Positions 33,815 through 44,890 of a DNA stretch of 64,000 nucleotides are shown here, piece after piece. The notes beneath the pieces are model-generated. The model was not told where the DNA came from and made no database searches. It saw only the letters and a list, made by a program, of their open reading frames with translations. A program made the position numbers and the translations under genes. The stretch is from Trichodelitschia bisporula (lineage: Eukaryota > Ascomycota > Dothideomycetes > Phaeotrichales > Phaeotrichaceae): contig ML996697.1 of assembly GCA_010356995.1 (NCBI GenBank), positions 113,263 to 177,262 on the forward strand, given 5' to 3'. Every line of letters starts with the position of its first letter. Position 1 is the stretch's first letter.

Positions 33815-35855
33815 ATGGCCAACCCCGATATCGAATCGCGCAAGCGCAAGAGAAAACACGCAAAGACGACAAAGAAGGATGAGGTCGCTGACATCTCCGA
33901 AACCGAAGTTGCGGTTGCGGTAGAGGAGGCAGAGGTCGAGGCCCCAGATGTTGCGGTGAAGAGCAGCAAGAAGGCTAAGAAGCACCGTGAGGAAGATGTG
34001 TCAGGAAAGAAGAAGAAGAAGAGCAAGAAGGAGGTAGTGGAAAAGGTTACTGAGGTTGAGGCCGAAGTCGAGGAGGAGGAAGAGGCACAACCGGCGGCTG
34101 AAGAGCCTGCCGACGAAACTGTCGACCAGCCCCTCGATGAACCCACCGAAGCACTAGAGGAAAAGCCCACCGACAGCGATGAAGAGCAACAAGACAATGT
34201 GGTCTCCGATCTGCCCTCAGGAAACATGGTCTCTCTCCCCGCCGTCGGTGACGCACCCACCAAATTCGCCGACCTCGGTCTGGCAGAGAAGACGATGAAG
34301 GCGATCGAAGGCATGGGCTTCGAGAAGATGACCGAGATTCAGTGCCGAGCTATCCCGCCGCTGCTTGCGGGTAAGGATGTGCTCGGTGCGGCGAAGACGG
34401 GTTCGGGCAAGACGCTTGCGTTTTTGATCCCTGCCGTCGAGATGTTACATGCCTTGCGGTTCAAGCCGCGCAACGGTATGGGTCTACTTGAGGTTGATGA
34501 AGTTGAGCTAACGAGTTAGGTACTGGTGTTATCATCGTTACCCCGACGCGTGAGCTTGCACTGCAGATCTTCGGCGTCGCCCGCGAGCTCATGGAGCACC
34601 ACAGCCAGACATACGGCATCGTAATCGGGGGCGCGAACCGGCGGGCCGAAGCTGAGAAGCTGGGCAAGGGCGTCAACCTACTGGTTGCAACACCAGGACG
34701 GCTGCTGGATCACTTGCAAAATACGCAGGGCTTTGTGTACAAGAACCTCCGCACGCTGGTTATCGACGAAGCGGACCGCATCCTGGAGGTCGGGTTCGAG
34801 GACGAAATGCGGCAGATTGTCAAGATCCTGCCCAAGGAGGAGCGCCAGACATCGCTGTTCAGCGCTACGCAGACGACAAAGGTCGAGGATTTAGCGCGCA
34901 TCTCGCTCAAGGCTGGGCCGCTGTACATTGATGTGGACTACCGCGAGGAGTTCAGTACAGTCTCGACTCTGGAGCAAGGCTACGTGATCGTGGAGTCGGA
35001 TCTGCGGTTCCGGCTGCTGTTCACGTTCCTGAAGCGGCACCCAAAGAAGAAGATTATCGTCTTCTTTTCCAGCTGCGCTTGCGTCGACTACTACTCCGAG
35101 CTGCTCAACTATATCGATTTGCCCGTGCTGGCGCTGCACGGCAAGCAGAAGCAGCAGAAGCGGACGAATACGTTCTTCGAATTCTGCAACGCGACGCACG
35201 GCACACTCATTTGCACTGACGTCGCGGCACGTGGACTTGATATCCCGGCCGTGGACTGGATTCTGCAGGTGGATCCGCCTGGTACGTCCTCGCTTGTCTT
35301 TCTACGTGCATATCATGCTGACCTGAATAGATGATCCGCGCGACTATATCCACCGCGTGGGTCGTACGGCGCGCGGTGCAACAGGCAAGGGCCGCAGCCT
35401 GATCTTCCTGCAACCCTCCGAAGTCGGCTTTCTGAAGCACCTGAAGGAGGCTCGTGTGCCGCTCGTCGAGTTCGAGCTGCCAGAGAAGAAGATTCTCAAC
35501 ATCCAGAGCCAGTTGGAAAAGTTGATCAACTCGAACTACTATCTGAACAAGGTGCGTTTTGTACCTGCAGACCGGTAGGGCACATGCTAACTCCCCGCAG
35601 AGCGCCAAAGACGGCTATCGCAGCTATCTCAACGCCTACGCCAGCCACTCGCTCCGCAGCGTCTTCGACGTTCAGAAGCTCGACCTGGTCAAGCTGGCGC
35701 GCTCGTTCGGCTTCACCGCCCCACCGCGCGTCGATATCACGCTTGGCGCGAGCATTAAGGATAAGAAGGGTGGTGGGCAGGCAAGGCGTGCGTATGGCAG
35801 TCAGCCGAGTCAAGCGAGAAGGTTTGGGAAGAAGAGGGGTGGTGGTGACGATTAG
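33815..35855 (+). CDS. HAS1: ATP-dependent RNA helicase HAS1 (DEAD-box)
   Basis: Four exons (33815-34475, 34520-35281, 35331-35551, 35601-35855) give 632 residues; introns are 44, 49 and 49 nt. The N-terminal 150 residues are a Lys/Glu-rich, low-complexity nucleolar-type extension. The helicase core follows: Q motif ending KMTEIQ, motif [10 protein letters not shown] near 192-200, [10 protein letters not shown] and [12 protein letters not shown] near 302-305, SAT near 333, then the second RecA domain with [12 protein letters not shown] and HRVGRTARG near 481. The C-terminal block with [22 protein letters not shown] and [10 protein letters not shown] is diagnostic of HAS1/DDX18. It acts in the nucleolus in 40S and 60S ribosome-subunit assembly. 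The second ATG of the frame is used because it starts the conserved basic extension; an upstream in-frame codon gives only eight more residues. Confidence 0.95.
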
Positions 35856-36151
35856 CATAGGGAGCTTGGGTAGAGTTTGTAGGAATGTGAAGGCGAAGGC
35901 TGTTTGGTGCGAGTTGTTGCTGTGCCTCTTTGCGGTCGATGGGTGTGCTTGGTGTTTGACTGCCGGTGTGATGGGTTGTAGCTTCTGATGTCAGACCTAT
36001 TCTTGCGAGGTCGGCAGGGCTGGGATGGACTGATGCAGGTACGACTCAGCATACGGCAGGTACGCGAGGATCAGATACTGGGAGAGACTGTTTGCATATT
36101 CCCAGTGTTTCTAAGTCTTTGTCACATCTTCCTCTGATGAAGCTCACTATG

Positions 36152-36205
36152 CCCATTATGCCCATTATGCCAATTATGCCCATTATGCCCATTATGCCCA
36201 TTATG
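36152..36205. repeat. 9-bp minisatellite (CCCATTATG)n
   Basis: About six tandem copies, one with a C-to-A change. It lies downstream of HAS1 in non-coding DNA. Confidence 0.9.
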
Positions 36206-37554
36206 CTCATATCCCACTCAAACACCATACCGTGTCTTTTCCAAAGCAACTGCCCACACAGTTTTGTCTTCACTCTACATGCAGACTGAAGGAACCGAAG
36301 ATACGCCCGCCTATGCTCCACAGGCTTCCAAGAAGCCAGTCCTACTCGAGACCGTAAAGATCATGAGCTGATGTGGCCAGTTTCGTATTTTGTGGCTTCT
36401 CGGTTAAGCGCGGTCATGCGCGGTCACAATGTGTACGCAGTAGATTCCGAAGACTCTTCGGTTCACGCAATGAGGACACGATATGCTGTCGACTTTGAAT
36501 AGAACTATGCAACTGGACGCTGAAGATGCGTCAGGCCTCCACTTACATTGCAATTGAGGGGCGAAGATGGACCTAAGTCATGCGTAGGGATGAAGTCGGT
36601 GATCGGCTCCAGGCTTTATGTGCAAGGTAAGGCTTGAAACATCAAGACCATGGAACAAGGAAACAGAGAACGAGCTGCTCGCATGGATTGTCCAAGCAAG
36701 GCACAGGAACGCTGCACGCTGCACTGCACCGTCGGAATCACAGAACATTATACGGCGGAGGGGGAAGTGGGAGAGAGGGGTGCAGGGCGACGCAGCCAAG
36801 AGGAGCTGAAGCAACACCAGCCACCATGTTTGCCGTCGGTGACCGGGTGGTTGGGAAGAGGACGTACATCCGTACAGTACTCGTACTACTTGCTGCAGCG
36901 CAGAGCGTTAGGAAGAGACGGGACCAGTGAAAGGAGTGAATAGCGCCAGAGAAAGGATGTAGTCAGCCAGTCACGATATGGAGATGTGCCCAAGGTGCCC
37001 GCTGAGCTTCAAGAGGTGAGGTGTACTCCGTAGCTGGAGCTGCACCAGCTTTTTGCTTCATCAGTGGCCTGCTCCATCACTGGACAACCAGGCGGGTCCC
37101 CCAGCAACGAGCGCGGATGTGTGGCGCTAGGACAACTCACACAGCCGCTCCCACAGCCAATGCCGCCGCCCCAATGAATGCCCGATGTCCTCCCAATGCA
37201 CCACCCACCACCCCAGCCAGCTGTTCCCTCTTTCGTCGCTTTTCTCACTCCGCCTTTTCCACTTTTTTCCCTCTTCTCTCCCATCTCCTCCCTCTCACTT
37301 CCTCTCTCTCCCCAGAGAAGAGACGAGAGCTTCAACCTCATCTCCCTTTCCTCCCGACTCCCTCTACTCCCGGCCAAGTTGCCGGCGAGCAACGTTGCAA
37401 GGCCGCCGGCCTCTTGCAAACCGGGTGCCTGCTGCCAACGCATCGCACACACACACCATCCACCGGCCCCTCCCCTCCATCACATCCACACCCCATTCAT
37501 CCATTCATCCATTCATACCTCAACTCCACACTCCACTCTCTCGCCCTTTCAACT

Positions 37555-37559
<5 letters not shown>

Positions 37560-37587
<28 letters not shown>
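37560..37587. repeat. (CA)14 microsatellite
   Basis: An uninterrupted dinucleotide run inside the pyrimidine-rich leader of the next gene. Confidence 0.95.
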
Positions 37588-37590
<3 letters not shown>

Positions 37591-38048
37591 CCTTAACCAC
37601 CAACATCCCGGCTAGTCCAATCTACCAGCTGGCCCCCACCATCCTAGCAACCCTCCCGACCTCTATCTTCTGCTCCATCAACACCCTCTCTTCGCACCAC
37701 CGTCCACTACCATCGCGACAACCCGTGCAAACAGAACACTTGTCCCAACACGTACCGCTAGATCATAGAGAAAGGTCGATAGCATTTGCCGATCCTGCTC
37801 CAGCTACCTTCACCAAGCTCTCCGGACTCCCTTCGCTGCAGTACCAGCCACCCGCCACTCCGCACAAACGGCCTCGTCGCACACGAATCTCCTGTCCACA
37901 ACCAACCCTTCGAGCCCAGCAAAGCCAGTAGAGCTCTCATCCGCTCCTCTCCTAAAAAAAAAGCAAGCAAGCAAGCAAACAAACTTCAAACCCACCCCTC
38001 ATGTCTGGTACCTGCCAGACGCTGGTAACCTGCTGCTAGTCCCGTAGT

Positions 38049-41000
38049 ATGATGGGCTTGGACTCACGACGCATACCTCTTCCAGCACCTACAGACGTCA
38101 GCTCAGCCGATAACGACACCACAGTCGGTTTCAGTGACGACGTTGCCACAGACGTGTCCCGACGCACCGACCGCACTTCCTACTCCATCCCCGAGGACGG
38201 ACGCCCTATCACCATTAGTACCAAACCTCCGCGGCACAGTCGCCACGAAAGCGCTACCTCCCTGCTGATTGAGTACTTTGACGGCGGCGAGTCCGGCGAA
38301 GGCCTCAGCTCGCGCCCTAGCGTCCGTGTGCGCGTCACCCCCTCCAAATCCAAGAAGAACGACGGACCCCGCGCCGGTATCCGCATCACAGAGACCACAC
38401 GTGGTAGCAATAGTGGGAGCAGAAGGGCGGCCTACACCCGCCGTATCTCTATCCCCCGCGACGCCCTCGAGGCCTCGGAGCTGTCGGCGCTCTCTGAAGC
38501 CGAGTCTTCGTCGCACCCGATCGAGGTCGACATCGCACACTCGGAGTTTAGCGACTTCACCCAGCGCGACTCTTCCCCGACCCGCTTCATCCCCGCTGCG
38601 TCGGATATCTCATCCATGCCTCCCGACTCCATGCTCGACGGAAGCACCGCGGCGATGCGCACGCCTCCGCGTCGGCGTCGCAGCCGCAGTGCCGAGCGCG
38701 AGGAGACTATTGTTGAGACCCTTAAGACGCCGTCGCGGCGCCGCAGTCGCAGCTTGAGCCGCGAGCGCATGGCCCATAACGTTGCGCGCAAGCTGCAGGA
38801 GACGCAGAGCAGGCCGCGCGAGTCCAGCAAGCACAAACACAAGTCTTCTCGCGAGCACCGTGACCGGAGCCGCAGCGCCAGCAAGGAATACATTTTTGAT
38901 GATGGCCGCTCGCCGAAGCGTGCGGGCAAGTATCGCGACGACGATCGTCTTGCGGTTGAGACGCAGCCATCTGAGATCAGCACTATGAGTGGACTGAGTG
39001 TACGCTCCGAGGACAAGCATTCGACGCGCTCGGGCGCTTCTAATGTTTCCATTAATAACCCTAAGTTGTTGAAGACGGTTGAGGATGCGATCCGCCGCCT
39101 CATTCTGCCTGAGCTTGATGCTCTGAAGGAGGAGCAGCGCACGCAGAAGAACCGTATGAAGTTTGAGGAAATCACTCGCGATCCCAAGGCGCCAGCCGGA
39201 TCCCGCTCGCGCGACAACATCCGCCGCGTGTCTAAGTCGTCCAGCTCACCCAATGTTGCCGGGCAGCGGCCGGAGATCCACGCCGACGACCGTGGCGTTA
39301 TCTACGCAGGCGACTCGCCGAATAAGCTCACCAAATCGCGCCGTTCGAGCAGAGAATCTTCGGAGCGCAGCCATGACACCATCGTCCGCGAGACATCGCG
39401 CAAGAGCAGCAGGGAAAAGCGCCATGAAAAGGAAGTGGCTGCTGCAGCCGGCGCGGCCGTTCTTACCGCCGCCGCGCTGCGGCATCACGACTCTGTCTCC
39501 AGCCATGGCGACGTCTATGACACACATGAGCGGAGAAAGCGCCGCAGCAAGAGTCGTAGTCGCAGCGCCAGCATCTCTGAGAGCATCGACTCGCCACAGG
39601 CGAGGCACCTGATCCCGAACATTCCTCCGCTGCCAATGCAGAGCATGATCGACTCGGATCTCACGCGCGACTCTATCATGTCTGCCGAGACGGCAGAGCC
39701 GCACTCGCGTGGGTCGCCCGCTGGTCTGCGGTCGCCTCTCCACGAGACCCCGCCGCGTCGTTCCCCCCGCCAGGGGGCTGGGTCGCCCCTCATTCCGGAG
39801 GAGCCCCGCACTCCCACGCGCACCCCCGATATTGCCACGTTCCGCGACGGATCCCGCACACCGGAATCGCGCCGCGAGATCAGCACGTGGCAGGACAGCC
39901 GCACGGCGGACTCGTCGCGCAAGGATGTCAGTACATTTCACGAGAGCGTGATGTCGCCCGGTCAGCGCAGCGTTGCGAGTGCGAAGAGCGATATTAGTAA
40001 GGGCGAGACTAGTGCAAAGAGACGCGCGAGGGAAATTGATCTTGCCAATACGTTGGCTGCGCGTAGCGCGTTGAAGAGTCCGGCGCGCGAGAATCGTCCG
40101 CATACGCCGACACGGGGAATGAGTCCTGCGAACAGCACAGGAACATTCGATGACCTCAAGGTGGCGTCGCTCGAGTACCCGACACACAACCGCGTGCGCT
40201 CCATCAAGAGCGGAGAGTCCATGTCGCCGCGGCGCAAGAACCGAGGCCAGGGCGGCGGCGTGTCCATTGACACGCTCACCACTACGCAGAGCACGAACGT
40301 TGCGCGATCGTCGAAGAAGCGGCCGGAAGGCGTGAGTCTGGAGAAGCGCTTCGAGATCCTGCCTGATGGCGAGTCGGAGGAAGGCGTGGACGAGTGGCTA
40401 CATCACGAGCACCAACGCAACGACAGGTACCGCGAGGAGTTCGGTAGTCAGTTGACGGAGGAGGATCCAGCGTACCGGCACTCGCATGGTGCGACCCAGC
40501 AGGGCTACTCAGAGGTCAGCGAGAATGACGACGACAAGGTCAGCTCAGGCCACGACATCCGCGAGATCCGCGCCAATCCCGAGTACGTGCACACGCCAGT
40601 TGCCGTTGAGTCTGCCGTCGCCTCGCTCCATGGCCTGTCCGACATGAGTGCCAATTCCCCCCACGAGTGGCATGGCAGCCAGGCCGAGTCTTTCAGCCGC
40701 GCTCAAATGCCGTCCTCTAGCCGTGAGCGCTACGAGATGGTTCGCGAACAAGCGATCGAAAGCGCTGAATCGCCGCGCCAATCCGAAGCACGCTCCGCCG
40801 ACGACAGACCCCTTCTGGATTCTAGCGCTCTACCCCTCATGCATGATCCGCTGCCCGACTTCGGACACAGCCTCGAGACCGAGTCGGATGTCACGACGAA
40901 CCCGTCCATCATCCGCGGCCCCATTGGCGGGCTCGACCACGATGATCGCGACCACTGGCCCTACGAGCCTACGCCGCCCATCAACAATGGCAGGATGCCC

Positions 41001-43181
41001 GCGCTGCACGGCGACCTCGACGGCGGCGCAGCGATGCTTTCAGCGGCCGCCGGTGTCGGTTTGGGACTGAACTCCCCGTCGCCGAACGCCCAGCGCCGCG
41101 ATCTGAACGCCACGGTCGAGACGGACCCGGATGACTACTACGATGGGCAGCAGGGCGCAACGTATGGTTACTCAGGTAGCCCAGGGCACCTCAGGGATGA
41201 AGGTTATATGTCCTCTGCTCCCCAGGCCGGTCTCAGCCCCTCACCGTATGCAGGGCGGACGCGCGGCGTCGACGAAGCAAGTCTCGGCAGCTACGGCGCG
41301 ACGCCGACGAACGACAACAACTTCGCGGGCACGCGGCATATTCGGCACGAGAGTGGCTTGTCGCACGGGATGGAATCGCCGCTGTATGACGGCGCGATGG
41401 GACGTGGGATGGATGCGATTGAGAGCAGGGATATTGTTGCGCTAATGGACCACCTCACTGTGCGTGATGCGCAGCGTAATGCGCGCGACACGGAGATTCT
41501 GGTCACGTTGGTGCGGAATGCCGCCGAAATGCGCACTGGCTTCGAGGAGATGAAGAAGTACATCGCGGAGCAGGACCGGTTAATCATGAACAACAACGAG
41601 ATGACAGCGCAGCGGCTGGCTGGTCCCCGTCCGTACCCGTCCTCGACTTCGCCGCGCCAGGACCGGCGACAGCTCAGCAGCGAGAAGAGCATGGCGAACC
41701 GGAACATCTTCCAGCGCGCGCTCAAGGGGCTGAGTCTGAAGAGCAGCAACGACCTGACGAAGATTGAGAACATGCTCATGCATCTGCTGGACGAAGTCGA
41801 GGGCCTCAAGGCGACGCAGCAGCAGCCCCAAGCTCACATCCCGCCCAGCAACACAACCCGCTCCAACAGCGTCAACTCCTATGAGAACCTGTCCAAGCCG
41901 CAGGACCCCGGCTACGAGCCCGAGGGACAGGCTGGCACTTCCTCCCCCGCCCAGAGCGGCTACCTCTCCAACTCGTCGTCGCGCGGCCTCAGCCTCCCCG
42001 CCATGCACTCGAGTTACGAGCGCCGCGGCGTGGAAGCGCACCGCATTAGCACAGTGCCCGAGGAAGATAGCGACGAGTACGAAGACGAGCGCCTCCTCAC
42101 ACCCACGCAAGAAGCGCGCAACCGCGGTCCGCCGCCCCAGGAAATCGAAGAAACGTCGCCGCAGGAGCACACGCCGCGCATGGACAAGAGCAAGAAGCAC
42201 CGCAGCAACACGAGCAGCATCTTCAGCAACTTCCGCGGCATGTCCCGCTGGTCGAAAACGACAACTGCGTCGACCGTCCCTGATTCAGCGCGCAAGGACG
42301 CTCCACGCCCGGCCTCGGCACACTCGGCGCATTCCCGCTCCGGGTCCAACCTCAACTTGCCATACGACTACGCCCTCGGCTCGGCCGACCGTCTACGCAG
42401 CCGCGAAACCCTCCCCCGCGCATCCGGTGAGTCAGCCCGTGCACCCTCGCCACTCATCCCCGACGACAGCGGAGCGCAGTACGACAACCACACCGGCCCG
42501 CCCTCCCCGCCCCAGCCAGAAGACGAATACGACCCGCAGTACGACGACCCGAAGTACCAAGCCCACCGCAACAGCCTCAACCTGCAGCACCCGCAGCCGC
42601 GCCCCGGGCCTACGCATAGACACCAGAGCTACCTCGAGTCCGCGGCCATTGCTTACGAGAACCCGCCTACGCCTGATGCGGCAGACCAGTGGGGTACCAC
42701 GCCCGCGCTGAGTCGCGCGCGGTTTAATCCAGGGCAGAGTGGTCTGAGCCGCGCGAGCCCGGCGTACGGGGATGAGGACGCGTGGAGCGCGCATAGTGCC
42801 GAGGCTGCCGCGCCGGCGCGCCCGCCGAAGGTGCGCGAGGACCCGAATAGCAGCGGTCCGCTCGTTCCGCCGAAGATAGCGCTGGATGTGAATCGCCCGC
42901 CGCCCGCTGTGCTGGGGTATACGAGCCCGTTGAGCGCAGGGGTGCATGTTGGGAGTCCGTTGGAGCCGATTGAAGAGGTTAGGTATAGTCTTGAGACGGA
43001 TGGGGGGGGTGTGAGGGGGATGATGACCCCGTCTCCTAGGCCGACGGCGATGCAGAGCGTGACGAGGAAGATTACGGGGCCAAGGGAGATGCCTGGACGG
43101 AATGGGGCGAGGGGGGGGAGTGCGAGTCCTGCTGGGCAGGTTAGGAGGAAGCCCGTGGGGGGTGGGGGGACGCCGGGTTAG
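38049..43181 (+). CDS. Large Ser/Arg-rich disordered protein, unrecognised
   Basis: A single 1710-codon frame with no intron and consistent codon bias. Two ATGs in a row (38049, 38052) open it. Most of the protein is Ser/Arg/Glu/Pro-rich and predicted disordered, with SR-like clusters (RRRRSRSAER, RSRSLSRER, KSRSRSAS) between about 210 and 520. Two ordered helical segments stand out: around 335-375 (VEDAIRRLILPELDALKEEQ) and around 1130-1260 (DIVALMDHL through NIFQRALKGLSLKSSND to MLMHLLDEVEGL), which looks like a coiled-coil module. An Ala-rich hydrophobic patch lies near 465-480. The end is Gly/Arg-rich. It could be a cytoskeletal, polarity or nuclear scaffold; no family name is assigned. 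Confidence 0.85.
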   Translation: MMGLDSRRIPLPAPTDVSSADNDTTVGFSDDVATDVSRRTDRTSYSIPEDGRPITISTKPPRHSRHESATSLLIEYFDGGESGEGLSSRPSVRVRVTPSKSKKNDGPRAGIRITETTRGSNSGSRRAAYTRRISIPRDALEASELSALSEAESSSHPIEVDIAHSEFSDFTQRDSSPTRFIPAASDISSMPPDSMLDGSTAAMRTPPRRRRSRSAEREETIVETLKTPSRRRSRSLSRERMAHNVARKLQETQSRPRESSKHKHKSSREHRDRSRSASKEYIFDDGRSPKRAGKYRDDDRLAVETQPSEISTMSGLSVRSEDKHSTRSGASNVSINNPKLLKTVEDAIRRLILPELDALKEEQRTQKNRMKFEEITRDPKAPAGSRSRDNIRRVSKSSSSPNVAGQRPEIHADDRGVIYAGDSPNKLTKSRRSSRESSERSHDTIVRETSRKSSREKRHEKEVAAAAGAAVLTAAALRHHDSVSSHGDVYDTHERRKRRSKSRSRSASISESIDSPQARHLIPNIPPLPMQSMIDSDLTRDSIMSAETAEPHSRGSPAGLRSPLHETPPRRSPRQGAGSPLIPEEPRTPTRTPDIATFRDGSRTPESRREISTWQDSRTADSSRKDVSTFHESVMSPGQRSVASAKSDISKGETSAKRRAREIDLANTLAARSALKSPARENRPHTPTRGMSPANSTGTFDDLKVASLEYPTHNRVRSIKSGESMSPRRKNRGQGGGVSIDTLTTTQSTNVARSSKKRPEGVSLEKRFEILPDGESEEGVDEWLHHEHQRNDRYREEFGSQLTEEDPAYRHSHGATQQGYSEVSENDDDKVSSGHDIREIRANPEYVHTPVAVESAVASLHGLSDMSANSPHEWHGSQAESFSRAQMPSSSRERYEMVREQAIESAESPRQSEARSADDRPLLDSSALPLMHDPLPDFGHSLETESDVTTNPSIIRGPIGGLDHDDRDHWPYEPTPPINNGRMPALHGDLDGGAAMLSAAAGVGLGLNSPSPNAQRRDLNATVETDPDDYYDGQQGATYGYSGSPGHLRDEGYMSSAPQAGLSPSPYAGRTRGVDEASLGSYGATPTNDNNFAGTRHIRHESGLSHGMESPLYDGAMGRGMDAIESRDIVALMDHLTVRDAQRNARDTEILVTLVRNAAEMRTGFEEMKKYIAEQDRLIMNNNEMTAQRLAGPRPYPSSTSPRQDRRQLSSEKSMANRNIFQRALKGLSLKSSNDLTKIENMLMHLLDEVEGLKATQQQPQAHIPPSNTTRSNSVNSYENLSKPQDPGYEPEGQAGTSSPAQSGYLSNSSSRGLSLPAMHSSYERRGVEAHRISTVPEEDSDEYEDERLLTPTQEARNRGPPPQEIEETSPQEHTPRMDKSKKHRSNTSSIFSNFRGMSRWSKTTTASTVPDSARKDAPRPASAHSAHSRSGSNLNLPYDYALGSADRLRSRETLPRASGESARAPSPLIPDDSGAQYDNHTGPPSPPQPEDEYDPQYDDPKYQAHRNSLNLQHPQPRPGPTHRHQSYLESAAIAYENPPTPDAADQWGTTPALSRARFNPGQSGLSRASPAYGDEDAWSAHSAEAAAPARPPKVREDPNSSGPLVPPKIALDVNRPPPAVLGYTSPLSAGVHVGSPLEPIEEVRYSLETDGGGVRGMMTPSPRPTAMQSVTRKITGPREMPGRNGARGGSASPAGQVRRKPVGGGGTPG

Positions 43182-43480
43182 TATTTTCTTTGAGGTTGGG
43201 TTGTGGGTAAAGCTAATGTGTGTGGCAGAGTCGTATCGGAATTCGTGGGAGAGTGAGACGTTTTAATGATCTCTTCGTCTGTTGGTGGGAGGGTGGAGGG
43301 GGGATATGTGTAGGAGCTTGGCGTCGGGCTTTTGATGTGTATGTTCGCGCATTGCGGGTGCTGTAAAAGCATTTATTGTCCTGTGTTTAATTTTGAGGCA
43401 TGTATGCTGGGTTGTTTGAGCGAGTGGTTCGGGGTTATGTGAGGCGGGTTTTTTTTGGGACTTGTATGTAGAGCCTGGTG
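43182..43480. other. 3' flank of the large gene
   Basis: G/T-rich sequence with no coding evidence; probably the 3' UTR and terminator of the preceding gene. Confidence 0.5.
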
Positions 43481-43655
43481 GGGGTAGGCCGGTACGGTCC
43501 GGTACTCCTAATATTGTGGTTCCACCATCCTTTCGTTGATGGACCACGATTTCGCTAGGTGTAAGGTCTATACCCTAGCGAGACTGGGGGCCGTTAACGA
43601 AGGGATGGACCGACCGTAATATTTGGGGGAGGACTGGGTCGTACTGCTCTACCCC
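43481..43655 (+). repeat. Long imperfect inverted repeat (hairpin)
   Basis: The left arm (43481-43559) and right arm (43574-43655) pair over about 80 bp around a 14-nt loop. The innermost 8 bp (TCGCTAGG/CCTAGCGA) are perfect. Further out, CTTTCGTTGATGG pairs with the reverse complement of CCGTTAACGAAGG, and AATATTGTGGT with that of ACCGTAATATT. Most arm differences would be G-U pairs in a plus-strand RNA. It may be a foldback or MITE-type element or a structured transcript. Confidence 0.65.
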
Positions 43656-44286
43656 TGTTGTTCATGATGGAGGGGGTGGGATGTACGATTTTATGCACGT
43701 CTTGCTGCTGTGCTGTCTGGGTACCGGTGTATATGTGAGGCTTAAGGCTACGGGGTTTATTTCTGGCGGGCACTTTTGCGTGGTTAGGGCGATATCCAAT
43801 GGATGTTTTTCTCGTTGCCTACTGCGAGAGGAGTGCATCACGGCCCGTTCGGCACGCTGCTTCGTTTCTGATACTCGGCTTCCATCGCCCAGCTCCCGGT
43901 TTATACATGCCCTTTGGTCCCCAGTCCCTGCTGATCCCCGAATGTCAGCTAGGAATGATCGTGGAGCGTCAGCCCTTTCCTCACCTTACGAGTGCCTGAA
44001 GCGCTTCGGCAGTGACGTCGACAGATGGCCTCGTGCTGCAGCACCTGCACTTACCCAGTCATTCGACTCTGGCAAGGACCGTGGGGGTAGGTGCTTCCTC
44101 TGGATGACCTACACCTGCCAGACCTTCACTCTACAGTCTCGATAGGAGGCGTGGGTGGCTGGTTGTGGTCTGATCTCCGTGGCTGCACCTTCCTTGCTCT
44201 CAAAATCGTGACGAAGACAGTGCCCTTCTTCTATATCATCCTCCTCTACTCTCCTCTCTTCCCCTCCCCTCACCAGGTCTCTTCAT
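43656..44286. other. Non-coding spacer before retroelement debris
   Basis: An open frame at 43681-44145 has no domain and mixed composition. Nothing else is recognised. Confidence 0.4.
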
Positions 44287-44352
44287 TCTCTCTCATCTTC
44301 TCTTTTCATATCTCATCACTACACAGAATCACAGGGTCTTCTCGGCTGACTC

Positions 44353-44402
44353 CGATTCAGGTCCAAACGGTCCATGCCTTTCGCACATGCCATCTATGGC
44401 TT
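44353..44402 (+). repeat. Direct repeat within retroelement debris, copy 1
   Basis: About 50 bp beginning CGATTCAGGTCCAAACGG match 44841-44890. In one frame both copies read DSGPNGPCLSH, so the similarity may reflect a formerly coding stretch. Confidence 0.7.
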
Positions 44403-44840
44403 CACTATCCAGAATGGAGAAAACCCGGGTGGCCGAGGCATACATTACATATATGCTTGACCTTTCCCCCTCTCATCACTCCATCTTTCACCCTCTCTCA
44501 TCTTCTCTTTTCATATCTCACCACTCCGCCAAACCAGAGCCTCTTCTCTCAGTCCAGTCTTCGCCTACGACGCAAGACGGTCGAGCCTCGGCGTCCTAGC
44601 AGCGAAAGTCCGCTGGGCGGCACGGTCCGTCATCGCGCAGCACCTTCCAGGCAATGCGAGGCGCTGGTCCCGCGTTACAGACTCGGAGAAGGAAGAGATG
44701 GTCACGCGCCTCCACGCCCAGTCTCCCTGGCAGCAGCGGCATTTCTAGGCTAGCGGGGCGGTTTCCATGGTTACAAGAGTTGGTTGAGTCCACTGCTGCC
44801 CATGAACATGTCTTCGTATACATGGTTTTCGGGTGGAGGA

Positions 44841-44890
44841 CGATTCGGGTCCAAACGGTCCATGTCTTTCCCATGTCTCGTCTATGGCGT
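44841..44890 (+). repeat. Direct repeat within retroelement debris, copy 2
   Basis: Second copy of the block at 44353-44402, with scattered substitutions. Confidence 0.7.

Larger units (their letters stand above)
35856..38048. other. Intergenic with simple repeats and long pyrimidine leader
   Basis: It contains a CCCATTATG minisatellite (36152-36205), three CCATTCAT units (37493-37516), an AC/CA run (37560-37587) and a long C/T-rich stretch (about 37190-37700) that probably serves as promoter and leader of the large gene at 38049. Open frames through the pyrimidine tract are low-complexity. Confidence 0.6.
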
